A stretch of 64,000 bases of DNA from Bacteroidota bacterium (GCA_006226425.1 SBGX01000023.1:129370-193369), one strand, 5' to 3'. Positions 16,099 to 25,006 are shown, counted from the first letter of the stretch. Notes: generated from the sequence alone by a model not told the origin. Translations and numbers: made by a program.

Positions 16099-17076
16099 TT
16101 AAGCAATGAGTTCTTCCAGTTTTTTGATCAAACGCTGACCTGAATATCCATCAATCAATTTGTGAGGCTTCCCTTTCAAAGGAATTTTTTGAAGAACTTC
16201 TCTTATTCGCGCTTCTTGAAAGTTTCCTAAATCTTCGATGGCACCTAGTTCCAGATAACCCTTTTGAATATCAGACTGATTATTTATGTAGCTACCACTC
16301 AGACAGTGACAACGACAGGCGATGGCTTCATGCAGAATCCCACTCGAAGGAACCAGCGCATATTCACAATCCATCATTAATTCTGACATTTTTTGTTCCT
16401 CAAGAGCCTGATGAATCTGAACTCTTTGATGATCGTCGGCAATAGACTGGATCAATTGTTCGTTGGCCTGATAGGAGGCCCCCAATACCACGTGAATTTT
16501 TTGAAAAAACCGACACTCTAACGCAATTTGAAGGCATTGCTGCGTCAGATTCTTTGGGTCTGCTCCACCGAAGCAGATCATTAAATTACCTGGAGTTTTA
16601 GTGATTTTGTCACGTTTGGCAAGATCTAGAAACGAAGGTCTTAAAAGTACGTAGTCAATTCCAAGTGCAAAACGTGTGTCATGACCTGTTTGGTAAAGCG
16701 TTTTACTTATTTTTGGTGCTGTGTTGATAATCAAGTCAGCAGTATAGAACCCCTCGTGGAAGTCATCAATATAGACAATTCTGGCATTCAGGTAACGGAC
16801 TTTTTGCCGGATGCTTTCTCCAAATTGGTAGCCATCAAAAATAACGATCTGCTGTTCGCTTATTAGTGATAGGAATGACTCTTCATCCTGAATCTGCGTA
16901 AGCCGAAAGTATTGTTCTATGATTTTAACATAGGAAGGAGGGAGGTCTCGGATGACAAAATGAACCTTAAACTTCGGTTGGATGGCGTGCGCCAAACTGA
17001 TGCATCTAACCAAATGACCATGGCCGATCTGGTGATTGGCATCTACGCGGATAATTATTTCATCGTGCTTTTTCAA
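16099..17076 (-). CDS. pseG: UDP-2,4-diamido-2,4,6-trideoxy-altropyranose hydrolase
   Basis: The protein (325 residues) starts with a TTG codon; no in-frame ATG or GTG gives a better beginning, and the frame is open further upstream into the methylase gene. The motif IGHGHLVR carries His21, equivalent to the catalytic histidine of characterised PseG. VYIDDF, ICFGGADPKN and PSSGILHEAIACRC follow the GT-B-like fold of the family (MurG-related). It cleaves UDP from the amidated sugar so that PseI can use it. In this operon its substrate should carry a 4-formamido group. There is a gap of 53 bases to the methylase upstream. Confidence 0.9.
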   Translation of the reverse strand: MKKHDEIIIRVDANHQIGHGHLVRCISLAHAIQPKFKVHFVIRDLPPSYVKIIEQYFRLTQIQDEESFLSLISEQQIVIFDGYQFGESIRQKVRYLNARIVYIDDFHEGFYTADLIINTAPKISKTLYQTGHDTRFALGIDYVLLRPSFLDLAKRDKITKTPGNLMICFGGADPKNLTQQCLQIALECRFFQKIHVVLGASYQANEQLIQSIADDHQRVQIHQALEEQKMSELMMDCEYALVPSSGILHEAIACRCHCLSGSYINNQSDIQKGYLELGAIEDLGNFQEARIREVLQKIPLKGKPHKLIDGYSGQRLIKKLEELIA

Positions 17077-17129
17077 TGGAAACCATGTTGCACTGAATCC
17101 CTTTTGGGGATCTGTTAATACTTGAGAGA

Positions 17130-17756
17130 CTATCCTTTTTTCTTCATCAGAAACCAGGTGATGTCATCCTGAGGAAAGGCCGGATCGCGGCGATATGCAA
17201 AGCCATAGTCAATGAGTTCAACGTCCTGATATCGATCCATGAATTCCCCGGCGAAGTCGCGTTTGAAAAGCCGGTCACTGTGGCCACGGTAAGGAATGGT
17301 TACAGGAGCCGGGTTGTAATACTCCGCAATCAGGATGTACTTTTCACTGCTATTGTAGAGCTTTTCGTAAACATTTGGGAGCATGTCCGGATTGATATGG
17401 ATAAGTACACCTTTGATCATGCTTAGTTGAGCACTCATCTCTTTGGGAGTATCATAAATACTACCGTGAAAAACGTTGGCAGAACCAATGACTTCTTTCA
17501 GTTCTTCGGCCGCTTTTTCGTTGATCTCGATGCCTTTCATTGCAATCCCCGGGTAAAGTAATTTCAAGGCTTTCAGATTCATCCCGATATTCGCTCCAAA
17601 TTCAATGCAGGAGTCAATTCTTCCTGCCTGATTCAGGGCCTTTGTAAAAAAGTTTAGGTTGGAAGCAAGGAGTTGATCCCCCTGGTTTCGTCCGATGTAA
17701 TCATCTCCAAATGACTCGGCCCAAAATTTTTCCTGTTCGGTTTGATAGGTACTCAT
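17130..17756 (-). CDS. Pseudaminic acid biosynthesis-associated methylase
   Basis: The 208-residue SAM-dependent methyltransferase starts with TEQEKFWAESFGDDYIGRN, then EFGANIGMNLKAL (motif I, with A in place of the middle G), and VLIHINPDMLPNVYEKLY (post-motif). This N-terminus and size are characteristic of the methylase family that sits beside pseudaminic acid genes in many genomes. Its target is not established; a methyl group on the nonulosonic acid or an intermediate is expected. It lies between pseF (three bases apart) and pseG, fully inside the operon. Confidence 0.85.
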   Translation of the reverse strand: MSTYQTEQEKFWAESFGDDYIGRNQGDQLLASNLNFFTKALNQAGRIDSCIEFGANIGMNLKALKLLYPGIAMKGIEINEKAAEELKEVIGSANVFHGSIYDTPKEMSAQLSMIKGVLIHINPDMLPNVYEKLYNSSEKYILIAEYYNPAPVTIPYRGHSDRLFKRDFAGEFMDRYQDVELIDYGFAYRRDPAFPQDDITWFLMKKKG

Positions 17757-17759
17757 GAT

Positions 17760-18452
17760 TCAGTTATTATCTCGTTTTTGTAATTTGAATTTCAGTTCGG
17801 CGATCTGCCAGTCGGAGGGTTCGTCAATATCCTGAACATCCAGTTGGGAGAGGATAATGTGCCCCTTTTTCGAATCGAGGATCGAATGTACTTCTTTTTT
17901 TTGGTTTATCCAATACCATTGTCCGGCATCGTGATAAACAGTTTCAGTGTCCTGAGAACGTTTGTCCGCATGTTCTTCCGAAATGAGGCAAGAGTTCCCT
18001 TTATCGTCCAGATAGATTCCTCTCCAAATGGGGTAGCTGAAGGCCACAATAGGAAAAACTGTATCGTAACGATCTGTGGAGATCATTTCAAAACCCTGCT
18101 TCAAGTCCTCCATTTTTGTCAGGGGAGAAGTTGGGTAAATACAACAAAGATGTTCGAAGTGCTTTCCTTTTTCTGCATATTCCCTGACAACTTCATGGAT
18201 AACGTCCATGGTTGTTGCATGGTCATCCGAATTTTTTGGGCTTCTTAGAAAGGGGACCTCGGCCCCATAGGCACGTGCCAACTCGGCAATTTTTTCGTCG
18301 TCGGTGGAAACCATCACTGTATCGAAGAGATCTGATTTCAGGGCTGTCTCGATGGAGTAGGAGATAATAGGCTTTCCCAAAAAATCTCGAATGTTTTTTC
18401 CTGGAATTCGTTTGCTCCCTCCACGGGCCGGTATGATTGCCAGTTTAGCCAT
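17760..18452 (-). CDS. pseF: Pseudaminic acid cytidylyltransferase
   Basis: A 230-residue CMP-sugar synthetase with IPARGGSKRIPGKNIRDF at the start, the conserved P-loop-like CTP site of the NeuA/PseF group, then STDDEKIAELA and CCIYPTSPL. The residue pattern and TETVYHDAGQWYW near the end fit PseF. It activates pseudaminic acid to CMP-Pse, the donor for surface transferases. It overlaps pseC by eight bases. Confidence 0.92.
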   Translation of the reverse strand: MAKLAIIPARGGSKRIPGKNIRDFLGKPIISYSIETALKSDLFDTVMVSTDDEKIAELARAYGAEVPFLRSPKNSDDHATTMDVIHEVVREYAEKGKHFEHLCCIYPTSPLTKMEDLKQGFEMISTDRYDTVFPIVAFSYPIWRGIYLDDKGNSCLISEEHADKRSQDTETVYHDAGQWYWINQKKEVHSILDSKKGHIILSQLDVQDIDEPSDWQIAELKFKLQKRDNN

Positions 18453-19641
18453 GGTAGAAAGTTAGAATTCGTTCGATGACATATTGCTGTTCTTCGTCTG
18501 AAAGACCTGGATACATTGGGAGACTGATGCAATGCTGGTAATATTTTTCAGCTTTGGGAAAATCTCCAGATTTCCAACCCTTTTTTTGGTAATAGGGCAT
18601 GAGGTGCGCAGGGATATAGTGGATTTGCGCAAAAATCCCATGCTCTCTCAGATAGTCATAAAGTTCTCTTCGTCGTTCCACTTCGATCACATATAAGTGG
18701 TAAGCATGTCCTTCTACCACCCCTGATTGACCTTTTAGAAAGTCTTTTCCGTCAAATGCGTTCGCATACTTCTGAGCAATGTCCGTTCGTCGTTCAATTC
18801 CAGCATCGGCTTTTTGAAGTTGGGTACAACCCAAAGCGGCCTGAATATCGGTTAGTCGATAGTTGTATCCCAAATGTTGCATTTCCATGTACCAGTTCGG
18901 ATAATCTTCAAATCCAGAAGCTCCATTGGCGAGTTCTACGGAATTTTCGTACAGGTCTGCGTTCCGGGTGATCCCATGTGTTCTTAGCGTGATGAGTTTC
19001 TCGTAAAGCACTTTATCATTGGTGGTAATCATTCCCCCCTCACCACAGGCAATGTGTTTCACCGGGTGAAAAGAGAAAACACTTAAATCAGCAAATGCAC
19101 CGTTTCCGGATCGCTGTTCTCGGCCAGAGTCATCTTTGAAATAGGCCCCGGGAGCGTGACAGGCATCTTCCATGATCCAAAGTCCATATTGATCTGCCAG
19201 TTTTCGTAAGCGTTCCAGCTGCACTGGGTTTCCTGCAAAATCTACCGGGATGATTCCGGTGAAAGTTCCTTTTTCAGCCTCACGGAGTTCTTTTTCGACC
19301 AGGTCCAGATCAATGAGATAGCCTTGCTCGTCAATGTCTATGAAATGAGCATCTGCTCCACAGTATTCGATGCAGTTGGCAGACGCAGCAAAGGTAATGG
19401 GAGTTGTGAGCACCCGTTGTCCTTCTTTCAGTCCAAGTGCCAGTGCTCCTAAATGTAACGCGGCGGTACCATTCGCTACTGCGACGGCATATTTGCATTG
19501 TACATATTCGGCAAAAGCCTGTTCGAATTCGGCAATTTTAGGCCCCTGCGTTAAGAAGTCTGATTGCAGGGCCTGTACCACTGCTTCGATGTCTGTATCA
19601 TCGATGTGTTGACGACCGTATGGGATGATTTTCTTAGACAT
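18445..19641 (-). CDS. pseC: UDP-4-amino-4,6-dideoxy-N-acetyl-altrosamine transaminase
   Basis: The 398-residue PLP enzyme of the DegT/DnrJ/EryC1 family has the start IPYGRQHIDDTDIEAV, which is typical of PseC, plus VANGTAALHLGALALG, MEDACHAPGA and the Schiff-base lysine in SFHPVKHIACGEGGM. It transfers an amino group from glutamate to the 4-keto sugar made by PseB. The new C4 amine is the site that the downstream formyltransferase should modify. It overlaps pseB and pseF by eight bases at each end. Confidence 0.95.
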   Translation of the reverse strand: MSKKIIPYGRQHIDDTDIEAVVQALQSDFLTQGPKIAEFEQAFAEYVQCKYAVAVANGTAALHLGALALGLKEGQRVLTTPITFAASANCIEYCGADAHFIDIDEQGYLIDLDLVEKELREAEKGTFTGIIPVDFAGNPVQLERLRKLADQYGLWIMEDACHAPGAYFKDDSGREQRSGNGAFADLSVFSFHPVKHIACGEGGMITTNDKVLYEKLITLRTHGITRNADLYENSVELANGASGFEDYPNWYMEMQHLGYNYRLTDIQAALGCTQLQKADAGIERRTDIAQKYANAFDGKDFLKGQSGVVEGHAYHLYVIEVERRRELYDYLREHGIFAQIHYIPAHLMPYYQKKGWKSGDFPKAEKYYQHCISLPMYPGLSDEEQQYVIERILTFYHG

Positions 19642-20650
19642 TGAAATCGGGATCCACGTGTTGTTTGATCAGTTGTCTCAGACTTTCAACACTTTCCCAT
19701 GATTCATTTTTGTCGGATGAATAGCTGAAGCCCTCCTGTACTTTTTTCGCATTGAAATGATCAATGTATTCCTGAAGATTCCAATTGGTTACCTGTGGCA
19801 GGATAACATAGTAGTTTCCGAGATCATACGTGGTAAAAGAGTCAGAAGGAGTGATCATTTCTTCATGGATTTTCTCTCCCGGTCTGATTCCGACAATCTG
19901 ATGTTCACATTCGGGTCCAATCGCCTCGGCGACATCTGTAATTTTGTATGAAGGAATTTTTGGAACAAAAAGTTCACCTCCCCAGGCATGGTTCATGGCA
20001 TGAAGGACCATTTCAACGCCCTGATCCAGTGAAATGTTGAAGCGAGTCATGTTCGGATCCGTAATGGGCAATACACCTTCTTTCTTTTTCTTAAGGAAGA
20101 AAGGAATCACGGAACCGTTGGACCCCATTACGTTTCCGTAACGAACTACGGAAAACCTGAGTTCACGACTTCCTTTGATTTTGTTGGCTGCTACGAATAA
20201 CTTGTCGGAAGTTAGTTTTGTCGCACCATAAAGGTTAATTGGTGCGCAAGCTTTGTCTGTTGATAGGGCGACTACCCGGCTGACGCTTGTCGTTTCCAGA
20301 CAGGCCTTTACAACATTCTCGGCTCCTCCAATGTTTGTCTTGACACACTCATCCGGGTTATATTCCGCGATGTGCACGTGTTTCATGGCTGCCGCATGGA
20401 TGACATAGTCAATGCCAAAGAGCGCCCTTTTGAGGCGTTCGTAATCCCGGACGTCTCCAATGAAATATCTGATTGCCGGGTACCTGGACTCAGGAAATTC
20501 CTGGGCCATTTGAAATTGCTTTTGCTCATCTCTAGAGAAAATGACCAGACGCTTGACATCCGGGTAATCTCTCAAAATGGTTTTTACCAGTGCTTTTCCC
20601 AGTGATCCGGTTCCTCCGGTAATTAAAATCGATTTATGATTCAATGACAT
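19634..20650 (-). CDS. pseB: UDP-N-acetylglucosamine 4,6-dehydratase (inverting)
   Basis: This 338-residue FlaA1-type SDR has TGGTGSLGKALV for NADP binding, IGDVRDYERL, HAAAMKHVHIAEYNP (Met in place of the usual SDR tyrosine, as in this family), STDKAC and GIRPGEKIHEEMI. It removes water from UDP-GlcNAc and inverts C5, the first step to pseudaminic acid. The length matches Helicobacter and Campylobacter PseB. Its start overlaps the end of the Wzy-like gene by 17 bases. Confidence 0.95.
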   Translation of the reverse strand: MSLNHKSILITGGTGSLGKALVKTILRDYPDVKRLVIFSRDEQKQFQMAQEFPESRYPAIRYFIGDVRDYERLKRALFGIDYVIHAAAMKHVHIAEYNPDECVKTNIGGAENVVKACLETTSVSRVVALSTDKACAPINLYGATKLTSDKLFVAANKIKGSRELRFSVVRYGNVMGSNGSVIPFFLKKKKEGVLPITDPNMTRFNISLDQGVEMVLHAMNHAWGGELFVPKIPSYKITDVAEAIGPECEHQIVGIRPGEKIHEEMITPSDSFTTYDLGNYYVILPQVTNWNLQEYIDHFNAKKVQEGFSYSSDKNESWESVESLRQLIKQHVDPDFNV

Positions 20651-22007
20651 CCGACGTTATTTTTTCTTTTTTGATTCGATCCAGTCTCTTTTTCTCCTTT
20701 TTCCGATCTATTTGCGTCACCCGAACATAGCCGAGAATCAGCAGGAAGGTAGATAGGATAGGGAGCTTATAGCGGGCCAGGGCGCCGTAATTATAGCTGT
20801 TCATCCCTACGGCCACACCAAAAATAATACAAAAAATGAGTGCCCCAAAGAGATATTCATTCCGATATATGAGTGAGAAGAAGTCCCGCCTGGAATGCCA
20901 GAATATCTGGAGCACCAGGAAGAGGAAGACGAATCCTTCTATACTATTGAGTAACATGAAGGGGTTCCTGACTTCCCAGGGAAAAGGTTGAAAGAGCGTT
21001 GCTGAAAGTGCTTTTGGCGCGACTCTTAAAATCCCAACTGGCGTATATTCAATCTCTCCAAGTTCGTAATAGGATCCCCCAAGACTTCGGTGCCATTTCT
21101 GGAATCCCTTGGCCCTCGTCTCGATTACTTCCGTGTTATACTTGTCACTGGAATCAATCAAAAGGGTAGAAAGCAGGAATCCACTGGCAAACACCGCTCC
21201 CATGATGATAGGTGCGGTGGCCAGACGAATCATTTGCGAGTTTACCTTTCTGGAAAAGTTCAGATACGCAGTAACGATCACCCAGGGAATCAGACAGATA
21301 ATGATGTATGCTTTCAGGGTATAGATGATGTATGCCATGGCCAGCATGACAGCAATATTCCAGACCTTACTTGACTTGGTGTACATCAGTTTATACAGTG
21401 TATATATAAAAATTGAACTGGCGAAAAGGGTATAGTTATCCTTTAGAATTCCTCCTCCCCAGAAGGCTGTGGAAGGAATTAAAAAGGCGATGGCAAAGGC
21501 CCATTTGGGTTTGTCATTGAGGATCAGGTTGGATAATTTGAAAAGCTGGTAAGATCCGATGAAGGATATAAAGGACATGAAATAAGTTGCCCCAATGTAT
21601 GAATTGGACGTAAATATGGCAAAGATAGAGGTGATTCTCGCCATGAACCATCCCTCTTTGTCGAAGGAGAAGTAACATTTTTTAATAACGATCATCAGGT
21701 CTGAATCGAGGTTCTGAATGCTATCGAAACTGGTGAATAGCAGTCGGACATAGGTCATCGGACTCCTCGAAAAGGTTTCTGACAACTTGATGGCATCGTA
21801 GTAATATCGGAAGGTATCCCCGAAGTGGTAATAGTAGATGTAAACTAAAGCAAAACCGAGTCCTCCAAAGGCCTTGATCAGGTAACCCCGGATCATGTAT
21901 TTCGAGTAAGGGTTTTTACTGAAATTGGCGTACAGAAAAACCATGCCACAGGTAACCGCCGTGAAGATGGTCCATAATATCCAATCGATGGGTCGGGGTT
22001 GCCACAT
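20634..22007 (-). CDS. Polytopic membrane protein, possible Wzy/EpsG-like polysaccharide polymerase
   Basis: The 457-residue protein has about 10-12 hydrophobic segments separated by short loops, a large periplasmic-type loop around residues 280-340 (KWHRSLGGSYYELGEI), and a basic C-terminus rich in K and E. The stretch FWGGGILKDNYTLFA resembles a motif in EpsG/Wzy-type proteins. Position between nucleotide-sugar genes, with a Wzx flippase in the same operon, supports a polymerase of repeat units. The sequence itself is not diagnostic; a ligase or other glycan membrane protein is possible. Confidence 0.6.
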   Translation of the reverse strand: MWQPRPIDWILWTIFTAVTCGMVFLYANFSKNPYSKYMIRGYLIKAFGGLGFALVYIYYYHFGDTFRYYYDAIKLSETFSRSPMTYVRLLFTSFDSIQNLDSDLMIVIKKCYFSFDKEGWFMARITSIFAIFTSNSYIGATYFMSFISFIGSYQLFKLSNLILNDKPKWAFAIAFLIPSTAFWGGGILKDNYTLFASSIFIYTLYKLMYTKSSKVWNIAVMLAMAYIIYTLKAYIIICLIPWVIVTAYLNFSRKVNSQMIRLATAPIIMGAVFASGFLLSTLLIDSSDKYNTEVIETRAKGFQKWHRSLGGSYYELGEIEYTPVGILRVAPKALSATLFQPFPWEVRNPFMLLNSIEGFVFLFLVLQIFWHSRRDFFSLIYRNEYLFGALIFCIIFGVAVGMNSYNYGALARYKLPILSTFLLILGYVRVTQIDRKKEKKRLDRIKKEKITSDVIES

Positions 22008-22020
22008 GCTTTAGTAGGCC

Positions 22021-22932
22021 TTAGCTCTGAATTATTTTTTTCAGTCCTTCTTCCAGGCTGATCCAGTCACGGTTCAGCAATTTTTTCATTTTGGAAGCGT
22101 CTGGTTGACGTCGGGTCATGTCCCCTTCTTCCAAAGGCGGAAGGTACACGATGTTTGAACTGGAGTTTGTCAACTTCAGAATAAGTTCTGCCAATTCTTT
22201 GATTGAAACGATTTCCTCATTCCCGATATTGTACACCTCGTTGGCCGACTCTGGCTCATTCAAGGTGTTCAGACAGGCTTCTATGTTGTCATCGATGAAG
22301 CAAAATGTTCTGGTTTGACTTCCGTCTCCATAGATGGTGATGTCATCCCCGTTTATAGCTGCGGTTAGAAATCGTGAGACAACAAAATCAGGACTTTGTT
22401 TCGGGCCGTAGGTATTGAAAAAACGGAAGATCGTGTATTCCAGTCCATAAGCTTGATAATATGATCGGAAATATGATTCACCCACATTTTTGACAACCGC
22501 ATAAGGGAGTCTCGAATTTAAGGGGGTGGTTTCTTCATTTTGAGGAAGATGAACAGGTTCTCCGTAAACTTCGGAAGAAGAGCTGTAGAAAACTCTTTTT
22601 ATTCCATGTTGTCTGGACAATTCAAGGATATTTCTGATCCCCTGAATATCATCTAGAACCATAATGGGATTGTCCAGGGTTCTCTTCACTCCGACCACTG
22701 CGGCATAATGAAAGACATAGTCAAATTGATATTGATCGAAGATCGGGGCTATGTCATCCAGACAATTGACGTCGCACCGATAAAAGTGACAACGGTCATG
22801 GATCGGAATATTTCCCCTTTTCCCGGTCAGAAAGTTATCGACCAATACGACGGTATTGCTTTCATCTTCCAATAATTTTTCGGCAGTTGAACTTGGTATG
22901 AATCCGGCACCTCCGGTGATTAAAAAGTTCAT
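22021..22932 (-). CDS. NAD-dependent nucleotide-sugar epimerase/dehydratase
   Basis: Extended SDR of 303 residues. I placed the start at the ATG at 22932 (MNFLITGG) instead of a TTG six bases upstream. The NAD motif reads GGAGFIPSS, with proline where the third glycine of GxxGxxG is usual. The catalytic Tyr-Lys pair is in YAVVK, with SSSEVYG upstream and RFFNTYGPKQ after it. It resembles UDP-glucose/UDP-glucuronate epimerases and UDP-xylose-forming enzymes. It supplies a precursor for the glycan. Substrate cannot be fixed from sequence alone. Confidence 0.85.
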   Translation of the reverse strand: MNFLITGGAGFIPSSTAEKLLEDESNTVVLVDNFLTGKRGNIPIHDRCHFYRCDVNCLDDIAPIFDQYQFDYVFHYAAVVGVKRTLDNPIMVLDDIQGIRNILELSRQHGIKRVFYSSSSEVYGEPVHLPQNEETTPLNSRLPYAVVKNVGESYFRSYYQAYGLEYTIFRFFNTYGPKQSPDFVVSRFLTAAINGDDITIYGDGSQTRTFCFIDDNIEACLNTLNEPESANEVYNIGNEEIVSIKELAELILKLTNSSSNIVYLPPLEEGDMTRRQPDASKMKKLLNRDWISLEEGLKKIIQS

Positions 22933-22947
22933 GGTCAAATAGTCTAT

Positions 22948-23979
22948 TTAGTTGTTTTCATTCAGATATTGTTCCCATTTCCATGCAGAAGCCATCATAC
23001 TCCGAAGATTGTGTTTTGGCTTCCATTGCAGTGCTGCATACGAGAGCGAAGTATCAGAGTAAATACTGACTACATCTCCCGCTCTTCTCGGGCCTAGCGT
23101 GTAGTTCAGTTGAAGTCCACTGACCTCTTCAAAGGCTTGTATGGCTTCCAGAACACTGACTCCCGAGCCTGTTCCCAGGTTGAAAATGGAATGATTCTTT
23201 TTCATTTTGCCCTCAAATATACAGCTTAAGGCTTGAATATGAGCGTTTGCAACGTCCGAAACGTGAATATAATCCCGGATGCAGGAACCGTCTCTGGTTG
23301 GATAATCAGTTCCATAAACAGTCATTCTCGGAATGATGCCCATAGCTGTTTTCGTAATGACTGGAACCAGGCTGGTCGGTGGATTGATTGGATCTTCCCC
23401 GATGAGACCACTTTCATGGGCTCCGACAGGATTAAAGTAACGAAGTGAAATACAGTTGAAGTCCTTGTGAGCTAGGCAAAAATCTTCCAGGAATTGTTCT
23501 CCAACCTGTTTCGTGTAGGCGTATGGTGATTCGGCCTGATTTAATGTGGTTTGCTCAGAAACGGGAAGTGATTCAATGTTCCCGTATACCGAGCATGAAG
23601 ATGAAAAGATGAAACTCCGAACCCCGAATTCGTAAGCCAATTCACTGAGGTTGAAGAGCGAATTCAGATTGTTTCGGTAGTATTTCAATGGTTTTTCAGT
23701 TGACTCCGGAACTGACTTGAAGGCCGCGAAGTGAATAATTCCTGCGATCTCGCCTAGTTCCTGAAATGTGTCCCTCAAAGCAGCTTTGTCGCAGAGGTCT
23801 AGTTCTATGGTTGTGAAACGCTGATCAGAAATGTTTCGAATTCGTTCGTAGGTTTTCGGAGAGGAGTTGGAAAAATTATCGATTGAAATGACTTCATAAT
23901 CCGTTTGTTCTAACAGTTCGATAAGTGTGTGGGATCCAATGTATCCGGCTCCTCCGGTGACTAGAATTTTTTTACGCAT
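22948..23979 (-). CDS. galE: UDP-glucose 4-epimerase
   Basis: The 343-residue enzyme has VTGGAGYIGSHTLIELL, SSSCSVYG, the Tyr-Lys pair in YAYTKQVGE, ISLRYFNPVGAH and GTDYPTRDGSCIRDYIHV, all standard for GalE. It interconverts UDP-glucose and UDP-galactose (perhaps also the N-acetyl forms). It overlaps the end of rlmH by eight bases, so the glycan operon appears translationally coupled to a housekeeping gene at its 5' end. Confidence 0.93.
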   Translation of the reverse strand: MRKKILVTGGAGYIGSHTLIELLEQTDYEVISIDNFSNSSPKTYERIRNISDQRFTTIELDLCDKAALRDTFQELGEIAGIIHFAAFKSVPESTEKPLKYYRNNLNSLFNLSELAYEFGVRSFIFSSSCSVYGNIESLPVSEQTTLNQAESPYAYTKQVGEQFLEDFCLAHKDFNCISLRYFNPVGAHESGLIGEDPINPPTSLVPVITKTAMGIIPRMTVYGTDYPTRDGSCIRDYIHVSDVANAHIQALSCIFEGKMKKNHSIFNLGTGSGVSVLEAIQAFEEVSGLQLNYTLGPRRAGDVVSIYSDTSLSYAALQWKPKHNLRSMMASAWKWEQYLNENN

Positions 23980-24445
23980 GGTGGTATTTTTCTCCTTTCA
24001 AAATAGTCATGGCCCGATAGAGTTGTTCGAAAAAGATCATCCGGACCATTTGGTGTGAGAAGGTCATTTCGGACAGGGAAATTTTACCCTTAGCCATTGA
24101 TTTGAGTTCTTCCGTAAAGCCGTATGGTCCACCAATTACAAAGGTGATTTTGGGAGTTGAGGTAAGCAGTTTGTTTTCCAGGAAAGAAGCGAAAGCCTCT
24201 GATGAATAACTTTTGCCTCGCTCGTCGAGCAAATAAATTTGTTCCTGCTCACTCAAACATTTTTTGATTTGTTCCCCCTCCAGCTTCTTAATCTCGTCGT
24301 TTGATCGTTTTTTTTGATTTTTGACATCGGGAATTTCGATCCGTTCAACCGATAGGTAGTGCTTCAAACGATTAAGATACTCCTGCTCTCCCTTTTCCAG
24401 GAAGTCTTTTCCGGTTTTTCCAATGCAAACTACTTTTACCTTCAT
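23972..24445 (-). CDS. rlmH: 23S rRNA (pseudouridine1915-N3)-methyltransferase
   Basis: A 157-residue SPOUT-class protein of exactly the family's size. FVIGGPYGFTEE is the SAM-binding knot loop, and the C-terminus SLSEMTFSHQMVRMIFFEQ followed by YRAMTILKGEKYHH is diagnostic. It methylates pseudouridine 1915 in helix 69 on assembled 70S ribosomes. It is the first gene of the long leftward transcript that continues with galE and the surface-glycan genes. Confidence 0.97.
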   Translation of the reverse strand: MKVKVVCIGKTGKDFLEKGEQEYLNRLKHYLSVERIEIPDVKNQKKRSNDEIKKLEGEQIKKCLSEQEQIYLLDERGKSYSSEAFASFLENKLLTSTPKITFVIGGPYGFTEELKSMAKGKISLSEMTFSHQMVRMIFFEQLYRAMTILKGEKYHHA

Positions 24446-24516
24446 TCAATTCTCTTCTCAGAATCACCTGAAACGATTACTCGTTTACGATGATAAAATC
24501 CCTGATGCAAGTTATA

Positions 24517-24524
24517 CAAAGATA
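24517..24524 (-). promoter_or_regulatory. Putative -7 element for rlmH and the glycan operon
   Basis: Plus-strand CAAAGATA reads TATCTTTG on the minus strand, a match to TAnnTTTG, about 72 bases before rlmH. A -33 TTG at correct spacing is not evident. Confidence 0.4.
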
Positions 24525-24598
24525 TCTCCTTTTATCAAAAGGAAGCTTTGGAAAAGAACAAACCATGGCTTTGGATGAAAATTTGACTTTTCCGGCAC

Positions 24599-24606
24599 TA
24601 TTTTTG
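24599..24606 (+). promoter_or_regulatory. Putative -7 element for the DUF4783 gene and nadC
   Basis: TATTTTTG, matching TAnnTTTG, ends 16 bases before the DUF4783 start. A TTTG at 24582-24585 is only 13 bases upstream, closer than usual. Confidence 0.4.
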
Positions 24607-24622
24607 TAAGTTTAGCGCTACA

Positions 24623-25006
24623 ATGAAATGGATCTTTCTTGTAGTAAGTTGCCTTTACCATGTAGCATGGATGGACACCGACGTTCCGTATCAGGAAATT
24701 GAACGAGCTTTCCGGAATCAGGACGCACGGGAGCTCTCGGCTCATGTTCATGAGAAGTTATTTATTTCCATGTTCGATGTGGAAAAGGTATACAGTGCGC
24801 AACAATCTTCAGAGGCCCTGAAACAGTTCTTTTCCAATTATCCCTTGCGAAAGTTTGAATTCATTTTCAAAGGAAAAGAAACTTCGGAAGGTGCATTTGC
24901 GATTGCCAGTTATCAAAGTGCCAAACAGGAATTGAGGATCACATTTCACTTCAAACGCGTCAGTGGAGCTTTCAAAATATTGAGGATAAACGTCGAAGAA
25001 AGCTAA
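24623..25006 (+). CDS. DUF4783-family secreted protein
   Basis: The 127-residue protein starts with a short hydrophobic stretch (MKWIFLVVSCLYHVAW) that is probably a signal peptide. The rest matches the size and pattern of DUF4783, a Bacteroidota NTF2-like family often found just upstream of nadC: IERAFRNQDARELSAHV, a central FFSNYPLRKFEFIFKG, and FHFKRVSGAFKIL at the end. No catalytic residues are known. NTF2-like folds usually bind small ligands. It lies 32 bases upstream of nadC on the same strand. Confidence 0.75.
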   Translation: MKWIFLVVSCLYHVAWMDTDVPYQEIERAFRNQDARELSAHVHEKLFISMFDVEKVYSAQQSSEALKQFFSNYPLRKFEFIFKGKETSEGAFAIASYQSAKQELRITFHFKRVSGAFKILRINVEES

